Origin: Pseudomonas entomophila
GTDB lineage: Bacteria > Pseudomonadota > Gammaproteobacteria > Pseudomonadales > Pseudomonadaceae
Direction of reading: 5' to 3'
Assembly (NCBI RefSeq): GCF_029193575.1
Contig: NZ_JARGCS010000034.1
Coordinates: 1 to 64,000 of the forward strand
Length of the DNA: 64,000 nt
How positions within the stretch are numbered: the stretch's first letter is position 1; every line of letters starts with the position of its first letter. This document shows, one piece after another, positions 19,280-28,208 of this stretch. The position numbers and the translations under genes are program-made. The notes below the pieces were generated by a model. The model was not told where the DNA came from. It did no database searches and saw only the letters and a program-made list of their open reading frames with translations.

Positions 19280-20065
19280 TTACTGGGCTTCTGGGCCGTA
19301 GATGTCGAAGTTGAAGTACTTGGCTTCGATCTGCTTGTACTTGCCGTTGGCGCGGATCGCGTCGATGGCCTTGTTGATGCGCTCGCGGTTGGCGTCGTCG
19401 CCCTTGCGCACGGCGATGCCGACGCCGTCACCGAAGTACTTCACGTCGGTGAAGGCTGGGCCAACGAAGGCGAAGCCCTTGCCGGCATCGGTCTTCAGGA
19501 AGCCGTCCTCGAGCAAGGTGGCGTCGGCCAGGGTGCCGTCGAGGCGACCGGCGGCGACGTCCAGGTAGATTTCGTTCTGGGTGCCGTACGGCACGACGGT
19601 GGCGCCTTTCGGGGCCAGGACTTCCTTGGCGAAGCGGTCGTGGATCGAACCGCGCTGCACGCCGATCTTCTTGCCGCTCAATTCGCTCAGGCTATCGCTG
19701 ACGGCAGCGCCTTCCTTCATCACCAGGCGAGCCGGGGTCAGGTAGTAGCGCTTGGTGAAATCGACGGATTTCTTGCGGTCTTCGGTGATCGACATCGACG
19801 ACAGGATGGCGTCGATCTTGCGCACTTTCAGCGCCGGGATCAGGCCGTCGAACTCCTGCTCGACCCAGGTGCACTTGGCCTTCATCTCTTCGCACAGGGC
19901 GTTGCCGATGTCGTAGTCGAAGCCGGCGATGCTGCCATCGGGCTGCTTGAAGGCGAAGGGTGGGTAGGCGGCTTCGATACCGATCTTCAACGGCTTCTCA
20001 TCGGCCTGCGAGACCAGGGAAAACACGGACAGCGCCAGGGCGCCAAGCAGTGCGAGCTTCTTCAT
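19280..20065 (-). CDS. aotJ: Arginine/ornithine periplasmic binding protein
   Basis: Periplasmic receptor (SBP_bac_3 family) of the Aot importer. It has 261 residues with a clear signal peptide (MKKLALLGALALSVFSLVSQA, cleavage about residue 21). Ligand-lobe motifs such as EAAYPPFAFKQPDGSIAGFDYDIG are seen. The ATG at 20065 is chosen because the signal peptide starts there; 42 upstream in-frame codons make no sense as protein. First gene of the aotJQMP-argR operon, behind a candidate ArgR site. Confidence 0.95.
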   Translation of the reverse strand: MKKLALLGALALSVFSLVSQADEKPLKIGIEAAYPPFAFKQPDGSIAGFDYDIGNALCEEMKAKCTWVEQEFDGLIPALKVRKIDAILSSMSITEDRKKSVDFTKRYYLTPARLVMKEGAAVSDSLSELSGKKIGVQRGSIHDRFAKEVLAPKGATVVPYGTQNEIYLDVAAGRLDGTLADATLLEDGFLKTDAGKGFAFVGPAFTDVKYFGDGVGIAVRKGDDANRERINKAIDAIRANGKYKQIEAKYFNFDIYGPEAQ

Positions 20066-20195
20066 CAGGTAACTCCATCGGTACGGAGCAATACAAGGCA
20101 GTTTGTAACGGCTGCCCGATATGCGAATGGTTACAACGCGAGCCGCGCAGGTTTCGACCAAGGTCGCAGACCACGAGCGAGTGAGTGGCATTCTA

Positions 20196-20232
20196 ACGAC
20201 AGCCCGGTAGTCGATATTTCTTCAAAGCGACA
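20196..20232 (-). promoter_or_regulatory. Candidate ArgR half-sites upstream of aotJ
   Basis: On the minus strand TGTCGC (20227-20232) is followed after 8 bases by AA (20217-20218), the same pattern as upstream of aruC. A second, weaker TGTCGT occurs at 20196-20201. They lie 130-170 bases before the aotJ start. Finding the motif in front of both arginine operons is the main support. Confidence 0.4.
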
Positions 20233-20612
20233 ACTAGTTACAGAAGCGCTTGAAACCGCGGCGGGCAATATTGACAGCCCTAGCAAAACATGCAAGAGCA
20301 CAAGAAAAATAACCTTTAGCCAAAGCAATAACCGCGCCTATTATTGGCAAAGCCTTGTATTCCGGCAAGTGCAGGGTGCAGAGATGCAAAAAATGCCTAC
20401 CCGAAGGCACCGGGAATGAACAGGAATGTTTCCCGGCGCCCCGTTTGCGCGCAAACGCGGTGACAAGGAACGGTTACCGATGAAAGTCGGTAACAGAATG
20501 CAAGAACCCCGCCGGTTGAGGGCGGGGTTCCTGTGAAAACCAGGGGCGCCTCGCTGGCCTTTCACGAGACGAGGTCGCTCCCACAGGGCTGCGAATCAGC
20601 CCCGAAAGGCCT
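20233..20612. other. Intergenic region between aotJ and acs with two hairpins
   Basis: About 380 bases without a gene. There is an inverted repeat GTTACCG (20473-20479) / CGGTAAC (20488-20494), then a terminator-like hairpin at 20504-20530. The part at 20280-20350 is relatively AT-rich. It probably belongs to the upstream region of aotJ. Confidence 0.4.
20504..20530 (-). terminator. Probable terminator downstream of acs
   Basis: A 10-bp perfect stem GAACCCCGCC / GGCGGGGTTC with a 7-base loop, about 80 bases beyond the acs stop. The T tract is short on both strands, so strength is uncertain. Confidence 0.6.
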
Positions 20613-22574
<1,962 letters not shown>

Positions 22575-22989
22575 CTGTGTTACCTCGGTGTAATCGTTGT
22601 TTTTGTATGGGACCGTTTGTAACTGTACCAGAGCGAACAAGGCCATTCGACGTTGGTAGTACCGACCACCGTTTGCACCGCCGCAATCTTGCACAAGGCC
22701 TCTAGACCGCAGCCTGCGGCGGCACAGGAAAAATCCAGGGGCATGCTTGCGGGGGGATTGTTACAGGTTCTGTCAAAAGGCCGGAAAACTTTATCAAAAC
22801 ACCCTCTGTTTCCTGCCACGGCCCCCTCATAAAATTCGTCTCGCCTACAACGGCACAGCGATCAACTTCTAGTTACAGCCCCCACGAAGGTCTGTTAATC
22901 CTCAACTAATCCAACCGTAGAACACTGTATCTAACGCGGCGCCAAAAGTGCCGCGAGTCCCCTCACGACCTTAGACAGGTAAATTGAAA
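22575..22989. other. Divergent intergenic region acs / DUF2790 gene
   Basis: About 415 bases holding the promoters of acs (minus) and the DUF2790 gene (plus). No ORF with ribosome site, no RNA gene and no strong inverted repeat seen. Confidence 0.35.
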
Positions 22990-23247
22990 ATGAAAGCGTT
23001 ACTGGCATTGGTACTTGGCGGTCTTTGCAGCGCGGCAATGGCCGATGAAGTTGCACAGGATGTCGGGCAGACTCCGGTTGAACAGTACAGCTATTCGCAG
23101 CACCTGGACATTGCCCGGGTGATTTCCATAAGCGAAGTGCCCAACGTTTGCGAAGTGGCCCCCGCGCACATGACCTACGAGGACTCGAAGGGCCAGCGGC
23201 ACGTTCTCGAATACCGCGTGATGGGTAACGGTTGCTCTAACGGCTAA
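22990..23247 (+). CDS. DUF2790 family small exported protein
   Basis: 85 residues with a signal peptide (MKALLALVLGGLCSAAMADE, cleavage after about residue 19). The mature part contains the DUF2790 pattern: PVEQYSYSQHLDIARVISI, a first Cys in VPNVCEVAP, then MTYEDSKGQRHVLEYRVMG and a second Cys (NGCSNG). Two conserved cysteines suggest a disulphide in the periplasm. DUF2790 proteins occur in many copies in Pseudomonas and often near metal or two-component systems; function unknown. An in-frame TTG two codons upstream is a less likely start. It stands alone between acs and a REP pair. Confidence 0.85.
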   Translation: MKALLALVLGGLCSAAMADEVAQDVGQTPVEQYSYSQHLDIARVISISEVPNVCEVAPAHMTYEDSKGQRHVLEYRVMGNGCSNG

Positions 23248-23265
23248 CGTGCAGTGGTGAAGTCA

Positions 23266-23346
23266 TCGCAGGGCATGCCCGCGCCTACAAGTACTGCGTC
23301 GCTTTGCTAATTGCGCTATCCCTGTAGGAGCGGGCTTGCCCCGCAA
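23266..23346. repeat. Inverted REP pair
   Basis: Two REP-like units in opposite orientation: TCGCAGGGCATGCCCGCGCC (23266-23285) with CTACAA after it, and CCTGTAGGAGCGGGCTTGCC (23321-23340) with CCGCAA after it. Such a pair can fold into one long cruciform or hairpin. It lies between the convergent DUF2790 and phhR genes. Confidence 0.7.
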
Positions 23347-23406
23347 TAACATCGGCACCAATGCCGCACAACTTCCGCCCCGCCCGTGGACGCACTTCCC
23401 AACGCG

Positions 23407-24966
23407 TTATTCCACCGACTTGCCCAACGAATAATCCCTTAATTTATTCGCAATCGTGGTATGCGAAACCCCCAGCCGTTTACCCAACGCCCGGCTGCTG
23501 GGAAACTCGCCCATCAAACTCTCCAATACCGCCTTTTCAAAGCGCCCGACAATCGCCGCAAGATCCCCTTCCAAGGAAAATTCACCCAACGGCTGGCGCA
23601 CGCCATAATCCGGCAGCCGGATGTGCTCGCCCTTCACCACCCCGCCCTCGCACAACGACACCGCCTGGAACAGCACGTTCTCCAACTGCCGCACATTGCC
23701 CGGCCAGTGGTACTGCGCCAGCTTGTCCATCGCCGCTGGCGCCAGACGCGGCAGCGGGCAGCCGATCTGTCGGCTGGCCTGGTCGATGAAGTGCTGCACC
23801 AGCCCGTCCAGGCCATCCATGCATTCGCGCAGCGGCGGAATGTGCAGCGACAGCACGTTGAGCCGATGGTAGAGGTCCTGGCGGAACTCACCCCGGGCAC
23901 AGAGTTCGGAGAGGTCGACCTGGGTGGCGCAGATCACCCGCACGTCCAGGTACACCTCTTCATCGCTGCCCACCCGCCGGAAGCAGCCATCCTGCAGGAA
24001 GCGCAGCAGCTTGACCTGCAAGCGCGGGCTCATCTCCCCCACCCCATCGAGGAAAAGCGTGCCGCCGGCGGTCAGCTCCAGCAGCCCCAGCTTGCCCTCG
24101 GCCCGCGCCCCCTCGAAGGCGCCAGGGCCGTAGCCGAACAGTTCGGTCTCGGCCATCGACTCGGGCAGCCCGGCGCAATTGAGCGCCATCAACGGCGCCT
24201 GGCCGCGCGGGCTGGCCAGGTGGCAGGCGCGGGCCAGCAGCTCCTTGCCGGTGCCGGTCTCGCCTTCGATCAGCAGCGGCGCATCCAGCGGCGCCATGCG
24301 ACGCGCCTCGCGCACCACCGCAGCCATCACCCTCGAGCTCTGGAAGATGCTGTCGAAGCCCCGCAGCTCCTGCTTGCGCACGTTGTAGATGCGCTCGCCG
24401 ATGCGGTCGGCGCGGTGCAGGGTCAGCACCGCGCCAGCCAGGGCCTCGCTGTCATCATGCTCGGACTGCAACGGCGCAATGTCGGCGAGGAACACATCGC
24501 CCCTGACCTTGATGCGCAAGCCGTTGATCCGCGACTTGTTGGCGCGCACCAGTTCCGGCAGGTCGAAGTCTTCGACGTAGCGCGCCAGCGGCATGCCCGG
24601 CACTTCGTCCACGCGCACGCCCAGCAGCTGTGCGGCGGCGCGGTTGGCGGCGACGATACTGCCGCCCATGTCGATCGACAGCACCGGGAACTCCAGCGCG
24701 CCAAGCAGCGCATTGAGCTCCATGTGCCGACGCTCGCTGGGCATCAGGCCGACGCGCTTGACCCCGAACACCCCGGCGATCGACTCGAACTTTGGGCGCA
24801 ACGCCTGGAACTGCAAATTGACCAGGTTCGGGCAGTGCAGGTAGATCGCGTTGCCATGATCGCCGCCCACCTCGCCGCGCAGCACGTTGATGCCGTACTC
24901 CACCAGCAGGTTGAGGATATCCCGCAGGATGCCGATGCGGTTCTGGCAATGCACTTTGATACGCAT
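23407..24966 (-). CDS. phhR: Aromatic amino-acid regulator PhhR (TyrR-like)
   Basis: Regulator of phenylalanine/tyrosine catabolism. 519 residues in TyrR order: ACT domain (about 1-70), PAS (about 80-190), an AAA+ sigma-54 activator domain (about 205-430) with Walker A GETGTGKE (235-242) and Walker B-type GGTLFLDGVGEM, and a C-terminal Fis-type HTH (SSRALGKRLGVSHTTIANKL). The GAFTGA loop that contacts sigma-54 reads GAFEGA (282-287), so sigma-54 contact may be lost; I recall P. putida PhhR working with sigma-70. The start at 24966 (MRIKVHCQNRIGIL) is the normal TyrR start. Divergent from phhA, with a TyrR-like box midway between them. Confidence 0.94.
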   Translation of the reverse strand: MRIKVHCQNRIGILRDILNLLVEYGINVLRGEVGGDHGNAIYLHCPNLVNLQFQALRPKFESIAGVFGVKRVGLMPSERRHMELNALLGALEFPVLSIDMGGSIVAANRAAAQLLGVRVDEVPGMPLARYVEDFDLPELVRANKSRINGLRIKVRGDVFLADIAPLQSEHDDSEALAGAVLTLHRADRIGERIYNVRKQELRGFDSIFQSSRVMAAVVREARRMAPLDAPLLIEGETGTGKELLARACHLASPRGQAPLMALNCAGLPESMAETELFGYGPGAFEGARAEGKLGLLELTAGGTLFLDGVGEMSPRLQVKLLRFLQDGCFRRVGSDEEVYLDVRVICATQVDLSELCARGEFRQDLYHRLNVLSLHIPPLRECMDGLDGLVQHFIDQASRQIGCPLPRLAPAAMDKLAQYHWPGNVRQLENVLFQAVSLCEGGVVKGEHIRLPDYGVRQPLGEFSLEGDLAAIVGRFEKAVLESLMGEFPSSRALGKRLGVSHTTIANKLRDYSLGKSVE

Positions 24967-25085
24967 GGAAGGCCCCGACGCGGCCGGATTTTTCATCGGC
25001 GCGCAGAAAAGTCGTAAAGATAAGCTGACAAAAACCTGGTTTTCGCCAGGCTTATGAGCACGATTTTCGGGCACAGGGGCTATTT

Positions 25086-25103
25086 TGTAAAATTATCGTT
25101 ACG
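25086..25103. promoter_or_regulatory. PhhR/TyrR-like box between phhR and phhA
   Basis: TGTAAA-ATTATC-GTTACG, close to the TyrR box TGTAAA-N6-TTTACA. It lies 116 bases before phhA and 119 before phhR, so it could serve both promoters. A nearly identical site occurs at 34341-34358 upstream of the aroP-type permease; the two share TTGTAAAA-Y-TATCGTTAC. Confidence 0.6.
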
Positions 25104-25219
25104 ATCTCGACGCAAAGGCCGCTCCCAGGCCCTCACAGACGCCGTGCAAACCCGCAGGGGACGGGATATTCCTAGGGCATGCGTGTTCATAACAAGAAAG
25201 CCCTCACCAGGAGTGCCCC

Positions 25220-26005
25220 ATGAAACAGACGCACTACGTGGCCCGCGAGCCCGATGCGCAAGGTTTTATCGACTACCCGCAGCAAGAGCATGCGGTGTGG
25301 AACACCCTGATCACCCGCCAACTGAAGGTGATCGAGGGGCGGGCTTGCCAGGAGTACCTGGATGGCATCGAACAGCTCAAGCTGCCCCATGACCGCATCC
25401 CGCAACTGGGCGAGATCAACAAGGCGCTGGGCGCCACCACCGGCTGGCAGGTCGCCCGCGTGCCAGCACTGATCCCCTTCCAGACCTTCTTCGAGCTCCT
25501 GGCCAGCAAGCGCTTCCCGGTAGCCACCTTCATCCGCACCCCGGAAGAACTGGACTACCTGCAAGAGCCGGACATCTTCCACGAGATCTTCGGCCACTGC
25601 CCGCTGCTGACCAACCCCTGGTTCGCCGAGTTCACCCACACCTACGGCAAGCTGGGCCTGGCGGCAACCAAGGAAGAGCGGGTGTACCTGGCGCGGCTGT
25701 ACTGGATGACCATCGAGTTCGGCCTGATGGACACCCCTCAAGGCCTGCGCATCTATGGTGGCGGCATCCTGTCGTCGCCGAAGGAAACCGTCTACTGCCT
25801 GTCCGAAGCGCCCGAGCACCAGGCCTTCGACCCCGTCGAAGCCATGCGTACGCCATACCGCATCGATATCCTGCAACCCCTGTACTTCGTCCTGCCCAAG
25901 CTCAAGCGCCTGTTCGACCTGGCCCATGAAGACATCATGGCCATGGTGCGCCAGGCCATGCAGCTGGGCCTGCACGCTCCGAAATTTCCACCCAAGGCGG
26001 CCTGA
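25220..26005 (+). CDS. phhA: Phenylalanine-4-hydroxylase
   Basis: Pterin-dependent non-haem iron monooxygenase converting phenylalanine to tyrosine, the entry to homogentisate catabolism. 261 residues, a single catalytic domain as usual in bacteria. The iron ligands are visible: H121 and H126 in EPDIFHEIFGHCPLL and E166 in YWMTIEFGLM. phhB follows after 39 bases and recycles the pterin cofactor. Probably activated by PhhR from the divergent promoter. Confidence 0.97.
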   Translation: MKQTHYVAREPDAQGFIDYPQQEHAVWNTLITRQLKVIEGRACQEYLDGIEQLKLPHDRIPQLGEINKALGATTGWQVARVPALIPFQTFFELLASKRFPVATFIRTPEELDYLQEPDIFHEIFGHCPLLTNPWFAEFTHTYGKLGLAATKEERVYLARLYWMTIEFGLMDTPQGLRIYGGGILSSPKETVYCLSEAPEHQAFDPVEAMRTPYRIDILQPLYFVLPKLKRLFDLAHEDIMAMVRQAMQLGLHAPKFPPKAA

Positions 26006-26044
26006 GCCGCCTTGCCGACAACAACTCGAACCGGAAAACCACCC

Positions 26045-26401
26045 ATGAATGCCTTGAACCAAGCCCATTGCGAAGCCTGCCGCGCCGATGCGCCGAAGGT
26101 CACCGACGAAGAACTGGCGGTGCTGATTCGCGAGATTCCGGACTGGAACATCGAAGTGCGTGACGGCCACATGGAGCTCGAGCGCGTGTTCCTGTTCAAG
26201 AACTTCAAGCACGCCCTGGCCTTCACCAACGCAGTGGGCGAGATCGCCGAGGCTGAGGGCCATCACCCAGGCCTGCTGACCGAGTGGGGCAAGGTCACCG
26301 TGACCTGGTGGAGCCACTCGATCAAGGGCCTGCACCGCAACGACTTCATCATGTGCGCGCGCACCGATGCAGTGGCCAAGGACGCTGAAGGGCGCAAATA
26401 A
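26045..26401 (+). CDS. phhB: Pterin-4a-carbinolamine dehydratase
   Basis: Dehydrates the carbinolamine formed by PhhA so that the pterin can be reduced again. 118 residues of the DcoH/PCD family, with the catalytic histidine pair in AEGHHPGLLTEWGKVTVTW and the later HSIKGLHRNDF region. The ATG at 26045 (MNALNQAHCEACRAD) is the usual start; 11 upstream in-frame codons are not conserved. Operon partner of phhA. Confidence 0.96.
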   Translation: MNALNQAHCEACRADAPKVTDEELAVLIREIPDWNIEVRDGHMELERVFLFKNFKHALAFTNAVGEIAEAEGHHPGLLTEWGKVTVTWWSHSIKGLHRNDFIMCARTDAVAKDAEGRK

Positions 26402-26423
26402 CACCGCCACACGCCCCCCTTAT

Positions 26424-26512
26424 TAGGAGCGGGCCTGCACCCGCGATAGCGTCAGGCCTGCCAATCGACGGCGGCGCAAACGACGCCATCGCAGGGCAAG
26501 CCCGCCCCTACA
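26424..26512. repeat. Inverted REP pair downstream of phhB
   Basis: Unit one AGGAGCGGGCCTGCACCCGC (26425-26444) and unit two TCGCAGGGCAAGCCCGCCCC (26489-26508) are inverted copies of the genome's REP core. They follow the phhAB operon and may cap its mRNA. Confidence 0.65.
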
Positions 26513-26681
26513 TCCCCCTACCCCGCACTGCGAACAGTCCGATATCCGCCCGCACAAACCGACAAACGCGGCGGAAAAATCTCAAACTGTCATCCAGACT
26601 CCTGTATCCTGCTTCAGCTTTTCGAAGCCATTGAACGCGCCTGGCGCAGCCTTTTCACTCACACTTGCGAGGAACGACGAG

Positions 26682-26810
26682 ATGCATGAAATCCCGAATC
26701 TTCCCTTCCCAAGCCTGAAACCCGAAGAGCAAACCGTTGCCGCCCACGCCGCTGAGCCGGCCCCTGCGCAGCAGGATGGTGACGATCAACCCAGCGCCGA
26801 CCAGGAATAA
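26682..26810 (+). CDS. Small hypothetical protein, 42 residues
   Basis: An ORF of 42 codons: MHEIPNLPFPSLKPEEQ..., ending QPSADQE. It has an AGGAA ribosome site about 9 bases before the ATG. It is rich in Pro, Ala, Glu and Gln, strongly acidic, with no signal peptide and no cysteine. It looks disordered. No function can be read. I think similar short ORFs exist at this place in related genomes, but this is from memory. Low-confidence gene. Confidence 0.5.
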   Translation: MHEIPNLPFPSLKPEEQTVAAHAAEPAPAQQDGDDQPSADQE

Positions 26811-26828
26811 CCGCGCATCCCCCCGACA

Positions 26829-26878
26829 GTGTGAAAACGGCTGACCTGCGGGCTACCCCCGTCATCACGTTTTCACAC
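26829..26878. promoter_or_regulatory. Long-loop inverted repeat before the MFS gene
   Basis: Perfect 11-bp inverted repeat GTGTGAAAACG (26829-26839) / CGTTTTCACAC (26868-26878) with a 28-base GC-rich spacer. Placed 19 bases after the small ORF and 29 before the MFS start, it may be a terminator of the former or an operator of the latter. Confidence 0.45.
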
Positions 26879-26907
26879 CGTCCAGAACCTCTGCCACGAA
26901 GGCCCCC

Positions 26908-28089
26908 ATGCCAGACTCACCGCGCCCCCTTGCGGTCACCCTGCAAGTCGTCTCCATCGTCCTCTTCACCTTCATCGGCTACCTGAACATCGGTATTCCG
27001 CTTGCCGTGCTGCCCGGCTACGTGCACAACGACCTTGGCTTCAGCGCCGTCGTGGCGGGCCTGGTGATCAGCGTGCAATACCTGGCCACCCTGCTTAGCC
27101 GCCCCACCGCCAGCCGCATCATCGACAACCTCGGCAGCAAGAAAGCCGTGATGTACGGCCTGGCCGGCTGCGGCCTGAGCGGGGTATTCATGCTCGCCTG
27201 CACCTTCCTCACCCACCTGCCCTGGGCCAGCCTGGCCTGCCTGCTGGTCGGCCGCCTGGTGCTGGGCAGTGCCGAGAGCCTGGTGGGCTCGGGGTCGATC
27301 GGCTGGGGCATCGGTCGGGTCGGCGCCGAAAACACCGCCAAGGTCATTTCCTGGAACGGTATCGCCAGCTACGGGGCACTGGCCGTCGGCGCACCCCTGG
27401 GGGTGCTGATGGTCAAGGGCCTGGGGCTGTGGAGCATGGGCGTGAGCATCATCCTGCTCGGGGTGCTCGGCCTGCTGCTCGCCTGGCCCAAGCGCGCCGC
27501 GCCGATCGTCGCCGGCGTGCGCCTGCCGTTCCTGCGGGTGCTGGGCAAGGTGTTCCCGCACGGCTCGGGGCTGGCCCTGGGCTCGATCGGCTTCGGCACC
27601 ATCGCCACCTTCATCACCCTCTACTACGCCAGCCGCGACTGGCCAAACGCGGCGCTGACCCTGAGCCTGTTCGGCGCCAGCTTCATCAGCGCGCGGCTGC
27701 TGTTCGGCAATCTGATCAACCGGATTGGCGGGTTCCGCGTGGCGATCGCCTGCCTCTCGGTGGAAACCCTGGGGCTGCTGATGTTGTGGACCGCATCCAG
27801 CGCCGAGATGGCCCTGGTGGGCGCGGCGCTGAGCGGGTTCGGGTTCTCGCTGGTGTTCCCGGCGCTGGGCGTGGAGGCGGTGAATCAGATGTCGGCGGCC
27901 AACCGCGGGGCGGCCGTAGGGGCGTATTCGCTGTTCATCGACCTGTCGCTGGGGATCACCGGGCCGCTGGTGGGCGCGGTGGCGGCGGGGTTCGGGTTTG
28001 CCTCGATCTTCTTGTTCGCGGCAGCGGCCTCGGGGTGCGGGTTGGCGCTCAGCCTGTACTTGTATCGGCAGAAGGCACGTAGCAGGTGA
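26908..28089 (+). CDS. yhhS: YhhS-type MFS transporter
   Basis: Major facilitator inner-membrane carrier, 393 residues, about 12 transmembrane segments. It matches E. coli YhhS along its length by recognisable blocks: LAVLPGYVHNDLGFSA, GLVISVQYLATLLSRP, VISWNGIASYGALAVGAPLG, NRIGGFRVAIACLSVETLGL, GFGFSLVFPALGVEAV. The substrate is not settled from sequence; export of small molecules is usual for the family. Stands alone, followed by a REP pair and the convergent ydiJ-like gene. Confidence 0.85.
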   Translation: MPDSPRPLAVTLQVVSIVLFTFIGYLNIGIPLAVLPGYVHNDLGFSAVVAGLVISVQYLATLLSRPTASRIIDNLGSKKAVMYGLAGCGLSGVFMLACTFLTHLPWASLACLLVGRLVLGSAESLVGSGSIGWGIGRVGAENTAKVISWNGIASYGALAVGAPLGVLMVKGLGLWSMGVSIILLGVLGLLLAWPKRAAPIVAGVRLPFLRVLGKVFPHGSGLALGSIGFGTIATFITLYYASRDWPNAALTLSLFGASFISARLLFGNLINRIGGFRVAIACLSVETLGLLMLWTASSAEMALVGAALSGFGFSLVFPALGVEAVNQMSAANRGAAVGAYSLFIDLSLGITGPLVGAVAAGFGFASIFLFAAAASGCGLALSLYLYRQKARSR

Positions 28090-28092
28090 CGA

Positions 28093-28183
28093 CCCAATCG
28101 CGGGGCAAGCCCGCCCCCACAGGCACCCCATGGGTTTCGAAATCGCCAGGGTACCTGTAGACGCGGCCTGCCCCGCGATTGGG
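28093..28183. repeat. Inverted REP pair between convergent genes
   Basis: Perfect 15-bp outer arms CCCAATCGCGGGGCA (28093-28107) and TGCCCCGCGATTGGG (28169-28183) with partly complementary inner parts. It lies between the 3' ends of yhhS and the ydiJ-like gene and can act as a bidirectional end signal. Confidence 0.75.
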
Positions 28184-28208
28184 CTGCACAGCAGCCCTCT
28201 CGCACAGA

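Noticed and set aside
24967..25219. Sigma-54 promoter for phhA
   Set aside because: No TGGCAC-N5-TTGC element was found in the divergent region, which agrees with the altered GAFTGA motif of PhhR.
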